DNA from: Streptomyces sp. NBC_01314
GTDB lineage: Bacteria; Actinomycetota; Actinomycetes; Streptomycetales; Streptomycetaceae
Length of the DNA: 64,000 nt
Assembly (NCBI RefSeq): GCF_041435215.1
Contig: NZ_CP108394.1
Coordinates: forward strand, 2,232,001 to 2,296,000
Reading direction: 5' to 3'
The notes under the pieces were generated by a model. It was given only the letters and a program-made list of their open reading frames with translations, was not told the origin of the DNA and did not search any database. Position 1 is the stretch's first letter. The number at the start of each line of letters is the position of its first letter. Shown in pieces: positions 18,857 to 27,507 of this stretch. The position numbers were made by a program, and so were the translations under genes.

Positions 18857-21100
18857 ATGCCGCTGAGGGACGACGATCCCACCGTCATAGACGGCTATGT
18901 CCTGCAGGACCGGCTCGGCTCGGGTGGCATGGGGATCGTCTATCTCGCCCGGTCCGCGTCGGGGCGGCTGGTCGCGATCAAGCTGGTGCACGCCCAGTAC
19001 TGCGACGACGATGAGTTCCGGTCCCGGTTCCGGCAGGAGGTCGCCGCGGCGCGGCGGGTGAGCGGGGCGTTCACCACCCCCGTGGTCGACGCCGACCCCG
19101 AGGCGACCCGGCCGTGGATGGCGACGCTGTACGTGCCGGGGCCGACCCTCTCCGATCTGGTGCGCGAGGAGGGTCCGCTGAGCGGGGCCGCCATCCGAGG
19201 GCTCGCGCTCGGGCTCGTCGAGGCGCTGCGGGACATCCACCGGGCGGGCGTCGTGCACCGGGACCTGAAACCGGCGAACGTCCTCATGGCCGAGGACGGT
19301 CCGCGGGTCATCGACTTCGGCATCTCGCGTGCCGCTGACAACCTGCAACTCACCGTGACCGGCCGGGTGATCGGGACGCCGCCGTTCATGTCCCCGGAGC
19401 AACTGCGCTCACCACGGGACGTCACCAACGCGTCGGACGTGTTCTCCCTGGGGTCGCTGCTGGTGTACGCGGCGAGCGGGCACAGCCCGTTCAAGGCGGA
19501 GAGCCCCTATCTGGCGGGCTACCAGGTCATGTTCGAGGCACCGAAGCTGGACGCGGTGCCCGAGCCGTTGCGGAGCATCGCCGGACGATGCCTGGACAAG
19601 GACCCCACGGCCCGGCCGGACCTCGCCGAACTGCACCGCCTGTTCCTGGAGTTGCCGACCTCCCCCGAAGCCGGCCCCGTTTCCACCGAGGCCGCGCCCG
19701 TGCCGTCCGACCGGCCCACGGACCATGGGCGAACAGAAGGGGGACAGGCGGACACCACAACGGCGAACGACCGACCGGCGCGCGACCGGCCGACGCACGA
19801 ACCCCGCGCGAAACGCCGCGCCGGACGGCAGTTGATCCTCGTCGGCCTCGGCGCCGCCCTCACCGTCACCGCGCTGAGCGCCGCGCTGCTCGCGTACGTG
19901 AGCGCCGAGGACAGCGCGACGCCGTCCGCCACCGACACCGCCGTCGACTACCGTTCCGTGTCCCTCCCCAAGGGCTGGCAGCCATGGCGTACCCCGCTGC
20001 GGAACGACACCGGCTTCCCCTCCGAATACGTCGCGACCGGCTACAAGGAACCGGGGTGTCTGACGGACGGAACGGACCTGTACTGCGGCGGTACGGGCTT
20101 CGTCGTCGCGAAGGTCGACGCCGGCACCGGAAGGATGGGCTGGCGGCACGGCACCCTCCCCCAGACCTCGCACCCCATCGGCGTGCGGGACGGCCTGGCC
20201 TTCGTCTACGCGGAACCCGACACCACCCATCGGCGCCTGGTGGCCCTGGACACCAGGACAGGGAAGCAGCGGTGGGCCCGGTCCATCAGCGCCACCGACG
20301 CGCCCTACCTCTACGACGGCGGCATCCTCACCCTCGCGCCCGACCACCGGGAGCTGGTCGCCTACTCCACGGCGGGCAAGGAACTGTGGCGATCGTCCGT
20401 GCCCGACTCGGTGCACTGCGTCCCCACGGTGCTCGGCGACGACCCGTACGAACTGTGCTGGACGGGCGACGACTTCCTCGACACCAGACCGTTCGAACTC
20501 GTACGGCTCGATCCGGACGACGGCACGCGGCAGGAACTCGCCGCGCTGACCAAGAAGTCGCTCGCCCTGGGCGCCGTCGACGGACGGCCGCTGTTCCTGA
20601 AGGCGCAGACCACCGAGGAGGTGTACCAGGCCGGGTACGAGCGGCCGTACAACGCGTTCCTGCGGGTGGACCCGGACACCGGGAAGACCACCCGGATCCC
20701 GCTGGAGCGGGCGCTGCGCGGCTCGGCGACGCTGGTGGACGGGGTCGTGTACTTCGTGCGGACCAACGGGTCGGTCACCGCGGTGTCGGCGACGAGCGGC
20801 AAGGAGCTGTGGCAGCGGAGCACCGACATGGAGAACCTGTCCGCTCCGGTGGTGTCGGCGGCCCGTGACGAGATCTACTTCGCCAACCGCTTCGGCCGGC
20901 TGCTCGCCCTGGAGCAGACCACGGGCGGCGAGTTGTGGCGTACGGACGCGCTCGACGACCCGGGGGACATCGCGGCCGAGGCCCTGCCCCGTGTGCTGCT
21001 CGTGGACGACGCGATCGTGGCGGTGGCCGGTGACACGGCGTTCTCGGTGAGCCCGGACGAGCCGAAGGCCCGGCCGTCCACGTCCGCCGCCGGGGACTGA
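18857..21100 (+). CDS. Membrane Ser/Thr protein kinase with extracellular PQQ-type beta-propeller sensor
   Basis: A 747-residue Hanks-type kinase. The kinase domain (~10-275) has GSGGMGIVYLA, the VAIK lysine (K42), HRDLKPANV (D136), DFG (D153) and GTPPFMSPEQ. A Pro/Thr/Arg-rich linker leads to one membrane helix (~330-350, LILVGLGAALTVTALSAALL). The remaining ~390 residues outside the membrane form repeated PQQ blades (VDAGTGRMGWRHG; LDTRTGKQRWAR; VSATSGKELWQRS; LEQTTGGELWRTD). The domain layout resembles the AfsK-like PQQ kinases of Streptomyces, though those differ in detail. It stands alone on its strand; ATG 18857 follows GGGAAA. The ligand is unknown. Confidence 0.93.
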   Translation: MPLRDDDPTVIDGYVLQDRLGSGGMGIVYLARSASGRLVAIKLVHAQYCDDDEFRSRFRQEVAAARRVSGAFTTPVVDADPEATRPWMATLYVPGPTLSDLVREEGPLSGAAIRGLALGLVEALRDIHRAGVVHRDLKPANVLMAEDGPRVIDFGISRAADNLQLTVTGRVIGTPPFMSPEQLRSPRDVTNASDVFSLGSLLVYAASGHSPFKAESPYLAGYQVMFEAPKLDAVPEPLRSIAGRCLDKDPTARPDLAELHRLFLELPTSPEAGPVSTEAAPVPSDRPTDHGRTEGGQADTTTANDRPARDRPTHEPRAKRRAGRQLILVGLGAALTVTALSAALLAYVSAEDSATPSATDTAVDYRSVSLPKGWQPWRTPLRNDTGFPSEYVATGYKEPGCLTDGTDLYCGGTGFVVAKVDAGTGRMGWRHGTLPQTSHPIGVRDGLAFVYAEPDTTHRRLVALDTRTGKQRWARSISATDAPYLYDGGILTLAPDHRELVAYSTAGKELWRSSVPDSVHCVPTVLGDDPYELCWTGDDFLDTRPFELVRLDPDDGTRQELAALTKKSLALGAVDGRPLFLKAQTTEEVYQAGYERPYNAFLRVDPDTGKTTRIPLERALRGSATLVDGVVYFVRTNGSVTAVSATSGKELWQRSTDMENLSAPVVSAARDEIYFANRFGRLLALEQTTGGELWRTDALDDPGDIAAEALPRVLLVDDAIVAVAGDTAFSVSPDEPKARPSTSAAGD

Positions 21101-21266
21101 GCGCCGCCGCCGGAGGCCGAGCGGCCGTCGTCTCGCCCCCTTGGCCGGTTACCGCCCGAGAACAGCCGACCTTCACAAGGTGAACTCGCCCCTCCCGCAC
21201 GGACTTTCTCCGCTTTAACTCTTGACGGCCGCAGCGTCGGAGCGCACATTGACCGCACGCTCTTCT

Positions 21267-21280
21267 TGAGAGCGCTCTCA
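21267..21280. promoter_or_regulatory. CebR/LacI-type operator
   Basis: A perfect 14-bp palindrome TGAGAGCGCTCTCA about 67 bp before the GH16 start codon. It matches the centre of CebR-type operators (TGGGAGCGCTCCCA), the LacI-family sites that repress glucan and cello-oligosaccharide genes in Streptomyces. A TTGACG at 21222-21227 could be the -35 box just upstream. Confidence 0.7.
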
Positions 21281-21346
21281 GGACGGGACTCCACGGAGCG
21301 CTCCCCCCACCCGCACATTTCACTCCGTACACCCGAAGAGGCCGCT

Positions 21347-22735
21347 ATGAGTGAAACCTCCGGCATACCCATCAGACGCCGCCGCCCCCTCAGGCGCGCG
21401 TTCCTCGCCATGGCCGGCGCGTTGGCGCTGGCCACGGCCTGGGCGACGACCGCGCAGGGTGCCGCCCCCACACCGCCCGCCGGCTGGACCCAGGTCTTCG
21501 TCGACGACTTCAACGGCAGCGCAGGCACCGGTGTCAACACCTCCAACTGGCAGTACGCGACCGGGACTTCATACCCCGGGGGCCCCGCCAACTGGGGCAC
21601 CGGCGAGGTCGAGACGATGACGAACAGCACCACCAACGTCTCCCTCGACGGCAGCGGCAACCTGCGCATCACCCCGGTCCGCGACTCGGCGGGCAGATGG
21701 ACCTCGGGCCGGATCGAGACCAACCGCACCGACTTCCAGCCCCCGGCGGGCGGCAAGCTGCGGGTCGAGTCCCGGCTCCAGATGCCGAACGTCACCGGGA
21801 CGGCCGCCGAGGGCTACTGGCCGGCGTTCTGGATGCTGGGCGCCCCCTACCGGGGCAACTACCAGAACTGGCCCAGCGTCGGCGAGCTGGACATCATGGA
21901 GAACGTCCAGGGCCGCAACCAGGTGTGGGCCACGATCCACTGCGGCACCAACCCCGGCGGCCCGTGCAACGAGACGACCGGCATCGGCAACTCCACCACG
22001 TGCCCCAACACGACCTGCCAGTCCGGCTTCCACACGTACACCATGGAGTGGGACCGCTCGGTGACCCCCGAGACGATCCGGTTCTCCGTCGACGGCACCC
22101 AGTTCCATTCGGTCAACGCGAACCAGGTCGACGCGACGACCTGGTCCAACGCCACCAACCACGGGTTCTTCGTCATCCTGAACGTGGCGATGGGCGGCGC
22201 CTTCCCGGACGCGTTCGGCGGGGGCCTGGACGGCGACACCCGGTCCGGTGTCCCGATGGTCGTCGACTACGTGCAGGTGCTGTCGGCGAGCGGGGGCACC
22301 ACCACTCCGCCGCCGACGGGCACCCGGGACGCGTACAGCGCCATCCAGGCCGAGTCGTACAACGGTCAGAGCGGCACCCTCACCGAGACCACGACCGACA
22401 CCGGCGGCGGCCAGAACATCGGCTCGCTCGCCAACGGCGACTGGGCTCTGTTCCAGAACGTCAACTTCGGTTCCACGGCCGCCACCCAGTTCGTCGCCCG
22501 GGTGGCCTCCGGCGCCAACTCCGGGGTGAGCGGGCTGGTCGAGGTCAGACTCGACAGCCGTACCAGCACACCGGTCGGCAGTTTCTCGATCGCCAACACC
22601 GGGGGCTGGCAGTCCTGGCGGACGGTGCCCGCGAACATCAGTGGGATCACCGGCACCCATGACGTCTATCTGACCTTCACGAGCGGCCAGTCGCAGGACT
22701 TCGTGAACGTGAACTGGTTCAACTTCGGCCGCTGA
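21347..22735 (+). CDS. Secreted beta-glucanase, glycoside hydrolase family 16 with C-terminal CBM6/35-like domain
   Basis: A 462-residue secreted enzyme. The first ~40 residues are a long signal peptide (RRRRPLRRAFLAMAG then an Ala-rich core ending near AQGA). The GH16 domain (~45-305) carries the ExDxxE motif GELDIMEN with E180, D182 and E185, the laminarinase type of site; GYWPAFWML lies just before. After a Thr/Pro linker (GTTTPPPTG) comes a beta-sandwich carbohydrate-binding module (IQAESYN at the start, SLANGDWALFQNVNFG, VYLTFTSGQSQDFVNVNWFNF at the end). It should cut beta-1,3- or mixed-linkage glucan outside the cell. A CebR-like operator lies upstream. Confidence 0.93.
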   Translation: MSETSGIPIRRRRPLRRAFLAMAGALALATAWATTAQGAAPTPPAGWTQVFVDDFNGSAGTGVNTSNWQYATGTSYPGGPANWGTGEVETMTNSTTNVSLDGSGNLRITPVRDSAGRWTSGRIETNRTDFQPPAGGKLRVESRLQMPNVTGTAAEGYWPAFWMLGAPYRGNYQNWPSVGELDIMENVQGRNQVWATIHCGTNPGGPCNETTGIGNSTTCPNTTCQSGFHTYTMEWDRSVTPETIRFSVDGTQFHSVNANQVDATTWSNATNHGFFVILNVAMGGAFPDAFGGGLDGDTRSGVPMVVDYVQVLSASGGTTTPPPTGTRDAYSAIQAESYNGQSGTLTETTTDTGGGQNIGSLANGDWALFQNVNFGSTAATQFVARVASGANSGVSGLVEVRLDSRTSTPVGSFSIANTGGWQSWRTVPANISGITGTHDVYLTFTSGQSQDFVNVNWFNFGR

Positions 22736-22757
22736 GCGGCAGGTCGGCCTGGGCGAA

Positions 22758-22789
22758 GAGGGGCTCCGCGCACCGGCGCGGAGCCCCTC
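22758..22789 (+). terminator. Terminator of the GH16 gene
   Basis: A perfect 14-bp stem GAGGGGCTCCGCGC / GCGCGGAGCCCCTC with a 4-nt loop, starting 23 bp after the stop. Confidence 0.8.
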
Positions 22790-22965
22790 GGCCATGCTTG
22801 CCCGGCGAGGTCACCGCATCTCCGTCCGGAACGCCACCGGTGCGGGTCCCCGTGTGCAGCTGGAAGAACGTGGAGAAGTCGGCGGTGGTGTCACCGGGCC
22901 GGCGCTCCGCCTCGGCCGAACCGGCGGCGAGGTGGGCGAGGTGGGCGAGGCGCAGCGGGAAAGCC

Positions 22966-23072
22966 CCGTTGTAGAGGGCGCAGTGATCCCGCAGCATCTC
23001 GGCCTGTGCCTGTGCCTGCGCCTGCGCCTGACGGACGGTGGGCCGCAGGAGGAACTTGTACGCACGGATCAC
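22966..23072 (-). pseudogene. tnpB: tnpB (IS605 OrfB) N-terminal fragment
   Basis: From a GTG at 23072 the frame reads VIRAYKFLLRPTVRQ, then AEMLRDHCALYNGA, the characteristic start of Streptomyces TnpB proteins. Between these lies QAQAQAQAQA, an expansion of a short repeat where intact copies have a single QA or so. After about 36 residues the similarity stops. The RNA-guided nuclease domain is entirely missing, so it cannot be active. Confidence 0.65.
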
Positions 23073-23237
23073 CTCGGCCCGCCCCCCTCCGGTCGAGTCC
23101 ACCCGACCCAATTACGCTTGGTGTATGTCACCGCGCTAAACGGCCGGCCTGGCCGTCACCCCGCAGACGCAGAGAGCTCCGGCGCTTCGCGCCTCCGGGC
23201 CGAAGATCGCATTCCCGCCCTGCCTGAAGGGCGGGAT
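22966..23237 (-). mobile_element. Remnant of an IS200/IS605-family (tnpB-type) element, left end
   Basis: Contains a tnpB 5' fragment and, on its upstream side, a run of small hairpins: ACGGCC/GGCCGT near 23140, GGCGC/GCGCC near 23181, and a 9-bp stem TCCCGCCCT/AGGGCGGGA at 23213-23236. Structured ends are typical of this family, which has no inverted terminal repeats. The right end and most of tnpB are gone. The inner border abuts a broken transketolase gene, so insertion or later deletion here probably disrupted it. The stretch 22790-22965 shows nothing I can identify. Confidence 0.5.
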
Positions 23238-23260
23238 TCCCTGCGAAGGCGAAAGGGGCG

Positions 23261-23522
23261 ATGCCGTCGGTGGAGTGGTTCGAGGAACAGCCGCGCGAAT
23301 ACCGCGAGAGCGTGCTGCCGCCGTCTGTGAGGGCCCGCGTGGCGGTCGAGGCGGGGATCGGCCTGACCTGGTACCGCTACGTCGGTGACCACGACCGCAT
23401 CGTCTCCCTCGATCACTTCGGCGTCTCCGCCGACGCGAAGACCCTGTTGGCCGCGTACGGGGCTTCGCCCCCGAGAACGTCGTCACCGCCGCGAGGGAAT
23501 CCCGCACCGCGGTCCGCGGTTG
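23261..23522 (+). pseudogene. tkt: Transketolase C-terminal fragment, frameshifted
   Basis: The frame from 23261 begins MPSVEWFEEQPREYR and continues VRARVAVEAGIGLTWYRYVG and HFGVSADAKTL, which is the last ~80 residues of transketolase. At about 23458-23462 it shifts: the next frame supplies the expected ending GFAPENVVTAARESRTAV and a TGA at 23520-23522. The N-terminal ~600 residues (TPP-binding domains) are absent and IS605-like sequence lies immediately upstream. It cannot code for a working enzyme. Confidence 0.82.
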
Positions 23523-23542
23523 ATGCGAGCGCCTGAAGGAAG

Positions 23543-23909
23543 ATGATCACTGTGACCACCGAATACGGGAACCAGCTCGCCGACCTCGCCGTGCGCGGGG
23601 TGACGGTCGACGAGGACGTACGGATGATGACGACCGCCGGCGTATGCGCCGACGACGACGTCCCGCGCCCGGTGTACGACGCGACGGCGGGGCGGCGGCC
23701 GGGTCTCCATCGAGGTCGGCCCCCGGCCGACCCACGACACCGCGGCGACGGTCGCCGAGGCCAAGCGGCTCGCGCGGCTCGTGGACCGGCCGAACCAGGT
23801 CGTGGGTCTGCTGGAGAGCGAGGGCGTCTCCACGTTCGTTGCGGCGTGGCAGAACCTGTGGGGCATGGTGGCGAAATCCTTGAACAGCATGGGAGTTGAT
23901 GGGCAATGA
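23543..23909 (+). pseudogene. tal: Transaldolase remnant with frameshift and large internal deletion
   Basis: The first frame gives QLADLAVRGVTVDEDVRMM and [11 protein letters not shown], matching transaldolase near residues 55-95. At about 23695 the frame shifts and continues [33 protein letters not shown] and then jumps directly to the C-terminal [17 protein letters not shown] and [13 protein letters not shown], ending at TGA 23907-23909. Roughly 200 residues, including the Schiff-base lysine strand, are missing, as is the N-terminus. Its stop overlaps the zwf start codon (ATGA), a relic of the old tkt-tal-zwf coupling. Confidence 0.85.
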
Positions 23910-25435
23910 CCGCAGAGTGGCTCAACCCGCTCCGGGACGCCGACGACCGCCGGCTCCCCCTGATCGCGGGCCCGTCCGGGCTCGTCATCTTCGGGGTGAC
24001 CGGTGACCTGTCCCGCAAGAAGCTGATGCCGGCCGTGTACGACCTGGCCAACCGGGGTCTGCTGCCGCCGGGCTTCTCGCTCGTGGGGTTCGCGCGCCGG
24101 GACTGGGAGGACGAGGACTTCGCGCAGATCGTGCACGACGCCGTCCGTGAGCACGCCCGCACCGAGTTCCGTGAGGAGGTCTGGCAGCAACTGGCCGAGG
24201 GGATGCGGTTCATCCCGGGTGACTTCGATGACGACGAGGCGTTCAAGCGGCTTCGCAAAGCCGTCGAGGAGCTCGACAGCTCCCGCGGCACGGGCGGCAA
24301 TTTCGCGTTCTATCTCTCCGTGCCGCCGAAGATGTTCCCGAAGGTCGTCAAACAGCTCAAGAAGCACGGGCTCGCCAGTCCGCCCGAGGGGTCCTGGCGG
24401 CGCGCGGTCATCGAGAAGCCGTTCGGCCACGACCTGGCCAGCGCCCGGGACCTGAACACGGTCCTGCACGATGTGTTCGACCCCGAGCAGGTCTTCCGCA
24501 TCGACCACTACCTGGGCAAGGAGACCGTCCAGAACATCCTGGCGCTCCGCTTCGCCAACCAGATGTACGAGCCCATCTGGAACCGGAGTTACGTCGACCA
24601 CGTACAGATCACGATGGCCGAGGACATCGGCATCGGCGGTCGCGCCGGGTACTACGACGGCATCGGCTCGGCCCGTGACGTCATCCAGAACCATCTCCTC
24701 CAACTGCTGGCCCTGACCGCCATGGAGGAACCGGCGGCGTTCGACGCCGAGTCGCTGCTGGCCGAGAAGCTGAAGGCGCTCAAGGCCGTGCGGCTGCCGG
24801 ACGATCTGGGTCTGCACACCGTGCGCGGCCAGTACGCGGCCGGCTGGCAGGGCGGCGAGCAGGTGCCCGGCTATCTGGAGGAGGACGGCATCGACCGCTC
24901 CTCGACGACGGACACGTACGCGGCGGTCAAGCTGGGCGTGGACAACCGCCGCTGGGCGGGGGTCCCTTTCTACCTGCGGACGGGCAAGCGGCTCGGCCGC
25001 CGAGTGACGGAGATCGCGGTCGTCTTCCAGCGCGCCCCGCACTCCCCGTTCGACTCCACGGCCACCGAGGAGCTGGGCCAGAACGCGATCGTCGTCCGGG
25101 TGCAGCCGGACGAGGGGATGACCGTGCGCTTCGGTTCCAAGGTGCCGGGTACCTCGATGGAGATCCGGGACGTCACCATGGACTTCGCGTACGGCGAGTC
25201 GTTCACCGAGTCCAGCCCGGAGGCATACGAACGGCTGATCCTGGATGTGCTGCTCGGCGACGCCAACCTCTTCCCCCGCCACCAGGAGGTGGAGGAGTCC
25301 TGGAAGATCCTCGACCCGATCGAGGAGTACTGGGCCAAGCACGGCAGGCCGGCGCAGTACCCCTCGGGCAGCTGGGGCCCCGGGGAAGCGGACGAGATGC
25401 TCGCACGAGACGGACGGAGCTGGCGCAGGCCATGA
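23906..25435 (+). CDS. zwf: Glucose-6-phosphate 1-dehydrogenase
   Basis: A 509-residue full-length enzyme that oxidises glucose-6-phosphate to 6-phosphogluconolactone with NADP+. Visible: the nucleotide-binding [14 protein letters not shown] (~29-42), the substrate Lys region VIEKPFGHD (~170), and the active-site signature [13 protein letters not shown] (~198-210) with the catalytic His. The ATG at 23906 lies inside the stop of the transaldolase remnant. It overlaps opcA by ATGA. It is the first intact gene of a second pentose-phosphate cluster; its promoter must now lie within or upstream of the degraded tkt/tal sequence. Confidence 0.96.
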   Translation: MTAEWLNPLRDADDRRLPLIAGPSGLVIFGVTGDLSRKKLMPAVYDLANRGLLPPGFSLVGFARRDWEDEDFAQIVHDAVREHARTEFREEVWQQLAEGMRFIPGDFDDDEAFKRLRKAVEELDSSRGTGGNFAFYLSVPPKMFPKVVKQLKKHGLASPPEGSWRRAVIEKPFGHDLASARDLNTVLHDVFDPEQVFRIDHYLGKETVQNILALRFANQMYEPIWNRSYVDHVQITMAEDIGIGGRAGYYDGIGSARDVIQNHLLQLLALTAMEEPAAFDAESLLAEKLKALKAVRLPDDLGLHTVRGQYAAGWQGGEQVPGYLEEDGIDRSSTTDTYAAVKLGVDNRRWAGVPFYLRTGKRLGRRVTEIAVVFQRAPHSPFDSTATEELGQNAIVVRVQPDEGMTVRFGSKVPGTSMEIRDVTMDFAYGESFTESSPEAYERLILDVLLGDANLFPRHQEVEESWKILDPIEEYWAKHGRPAQYPSGSWGPGEADEMLARDGRSWRRP

Positions 25436-26397
25436 AATTCGACCTGACTGACACCACGGCAAGTAAGATCAACAAGGCTCTGGTGAAGGGCCGCAGGGCC
25501 ATCGGCACGCCCGCCGTGGGCATGGTCCTCACGATGGTGATCGTGACGGACGAGGAGAACGCGTACGACTCGATCAGGGCGGCCGAGGAGGCCTCGCACG
25601 AGCACCCCTCGCGCACCCTGGTCGTCATCAAGCGGCACGCCCGCACCCCGAAGGACCGCACCAAGTCGCACCTGGACGCCGAGGTACGGGTCGGCGCCGA
25701 CGCGGGCACCGGCGAGACGGTCGTGCTGCGGACGTACGGCGAGGTCTCCGACCACGCCGACTCCGTGGTCCTGCCGCTGCTGCTGCCGGACGCGCCGGTG
25801 GTGGTGTGGTGGCCGGTGGACGCGCCGGAGAACCCTGCGAAGGACCCGCTGGGCGCGCTCGCCCAGCGCCGGATCACCGACATGTACGCCGTGGAGAACC
25901 CGCTCGCCGCGCTCGAACAGCGGGGCGCCTCCTACACCCCCGGCGACACCGACCTCGCCTGGACCCGGCTGACGCCGTGGCGTTCGATGCTGGCGGCCGC
26001 CCTCGACCAGGCCAAGGAGACCATCACCTCGGCCGCCGTCGAGAGCGAGGCCGACAACCCGAGCGCCGAACTGCTGGCCCGCTGGCTGGAGGCCCGGCTC
26101 GGTGTGTCCGTCGAGCGCGTGCTGACCGCCGGGCCGGTCGTGACGGGTGTGCGCCTCGGCACCGCGAAGGGCGACGTCGTCATCGACCGCCCCGAGGGCC
26201 CGCTCGCCACGCTCACCCTGCCGGGCCAGCCGTCCCGCACCCTCGCCCTGAAGGTGCGCCCCACCTCCGAGCTGATCGCCGAGGAGCTGCGGCGCCTCGA
26301 CGCCGACGAGATGTACGCCGTCGCCCTGCGCGGCGGCGAGAACACCGATGACAAGTCCCTTCGAAACGTCCGTGACACTCAGGGAGACGTGAACTGA
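25432..26397 (+). CDS. opcA: Glucose-6-phosphate dehydrogenase assembly/activator protein OpcA
   Basis: A 321-residue OpcA protein, needed for full activity of G6PDH in actinobacteria and cyanobacteria. Typical stretches: [17 protein letters not shown] at the N-terminus, VVWWPVDAPENPAKDPLG (~125) and ITDMYAVENPL. Its ATG overlaps the zwf stop by 4 bp, which fits a physical partner. gnd follows 1 bp after its stop. In S. coelicolor, as I recall it, a pgi gene stands between opcA and gnd in the corresponding cluster; none is here. Confidence 0.95.
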   Translation: MKFDLTDTTASKINKALVKGRRAIGTPAVGMVLTMVIVTDEENAYDSIRAAEEASHEHPSRTLVVIKRHARTPKDRTKSHLDAEVRVGADAGTGETVVLRTYGEVSDHADSVVLPLLLPDAPVVVWWPVDAPENPAKDPLGALAQRRITDMYAVENPLAALEQRGASYTPGDTDLAWTRLTPWRSMLAAALDQAKETITSAAVESEADNPSAELLARWLEARLGVSVERVLTAGPVVTGVRLGTAKGDVVIDRPEGPLATLTLPGQPSRTLALKVRPTSELIAEELRRLDADEMYAVALRGGENTDDKSLRNVRDTQGDVN

Positions 26398-26398
26398 C

Positions 26399-27286
26399 AT
26401 GACAGCCATGCAGCTGGGCCTGATCGGTCTCGGCAAGATGGGCGGCAACATGCGCGAGCGGATCCGCCGCGCCGGTCACACCGTCGTCGGCTACGACCGC
26501 AACCCCGACGTCTCCGACGTGGGCAGCCTGGCCGAACTGGTCGAGCGCCTCGACGGCCCGCGCACGATCTGGGTGATGGTGCCCGCGGGCGGCGCCACCC
26601 AGTCCGTCGTCGACGAGCTGGCGGGGCTGCTGTCGCCCGGCGACATCGTCGTCGACGGCGGCAACTCCCGCTGGACGGACGACGAGAAGCACGCGGCCGA
26701 GCTGGGCGCGAAGGGCATCGGCTTCGTCGACGCCGGTGTCTCCGGGGGCGTGTGGGGCCTTGAGAACGGCTACGCCCTGATGGTCGGCGGCGACAAGGAG
26801 CACGTCGAGCGGCTCCAGCCGATCTTCGAGGCGCTCAAGCCGGAGGGGCCGTACGGCTACGTCCACGCCGGCAAGGTCGGTGCCGGGCACTTCTCCAAGA
26901 TGGTCCACAACGGCATCGAGTACGCCATGATGCAGGCGTACGCGGAGGGCTGGGAGCTGCTGGAGAAGGTCGACTCGGTGACCAGCGTCCGCGAGGTGTT
27001 CCGCTCCTGGCAGGACGGGACCGTCATCCGCTCCTGGCTGCTGGACCTCGCCGTCAACGCGCTCGACCAGGACGAGCACCTGGAGAAGCTGCGCGGCTTC
27101 GCCGAGGACTCCGGTGAGGGACGGTGGACCGTCGAGGCCGCCATCGACCACGCGGTGCCGCTGCCGGCGATCACCGCGTCGTTGTTCACGCGGTTCGCTT
27201 CGCGGCAGGACGACTCGCCCCAGATGAAGATGATCGCCGCGCTGCGGAACCAGTTCGGCGGGCACGCGGTCGAGTCGACGAAGTAG
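26399..27286 (+). CDS. gnd: 6-phosphogluconate dehydrogenase, decarboxylating (short, NAD-type)
   Basis: A 295-residue protein of the short Gnd form (the long NADP form has ~470). N-terminal Rossmann GLIGLGKMGGNM (~7-18), then DGGNSRWTDD (~86), GVSGGVWGLENGYALMVGG (~112-130) and the substrate-binding KMVHNGIEYAMMQAYAEG (~168). It converts 6-phosphogluconate to ribulose-5-phosphate and CO2. It completes the oxidative branch encoded by zwf-opcA-gnd; the non-oxidative genes upstream are pseudogenes, so ribulose-5-phosphate must be handled by enzymes coded elsewhere. Confidence 0.95.
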   Translation: MTAMQLGLIGLGKMGGNMRERIRRAGHTVVGYDRNPDVSDVGSLAELVERLDGPRTIWVMVPAGGATQSVVDELAGLLSPGDIVVDGGNSRWTDDEKHAAELGAKGIGFVDAGVSGGVWGLENGYALMVGGDKEHVERLQPIFEALKPEGPYGYVHAGKVGAGHFSKMVHNGIEYAMMQAYAEGWELLEKVDSVTSVREVFRSWQDGTVIRSWLLDLAVNALDQDEHLEKLRGFAEDSGEGRWTVEAAIDHAVPLPAITASLFTRFASRQDDSPQMKMIAALRNQFGGHAVESTK

Positions 27287-27305
27287 GCGACGGAGTACGG
27301 CAGTT

Positions 27306-27334
27306 CCCCGCGTCCCTCCCTCTGGGGCGCGGGG
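27306..27334 (+). terminator. Possible terminator after gnd
   Basis: CCCCGCG (27306-27312) pairs with CGCGGGG (27328-27334) 20 bp after the gnd stop; the loop is 15 nt and a CCTTCT tract follows. Confidence 0.45.
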
Positions 27335-27362
27335 CCCCTTCTCGGTGACGTCTGCGGGACGG

Positions 27363-27383
27363 AATGCGATATTCACCCGCATT
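27363..27383. promoter_or_regulatory. Inverted repeat upstream of the catalase/peroxidase fusion gene
   Basis: AATGCG and CGCATT are separated by ATATTCACC in an unusually AT-rich patch (27363-27400) about 125 bp before the start codon. It looks like a regulator site; no regulator gene is adjacent. Confidence 0.35.
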
Positions 27384-27507
27384 ATCATCAGATGTACACA
27401 TGGCGTGAACTGTCGCTGTGACGGAACCCCGCCGCCGGTAGCGTGCGACCCCTGTCCCGTACGCACGTCGCATGCATCCCGTGTGCCTCTGTACGAAGGA
27501 AACGCCG

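Noticed and set aside
23213..23236. 3' end of a TnpB guide (omega) RNA
   Set aside because: The hairpin lies on the 5' side of the tnpB fragment, whereas the guide RNA comes from the 3' side; it is better read as the left end of the element.
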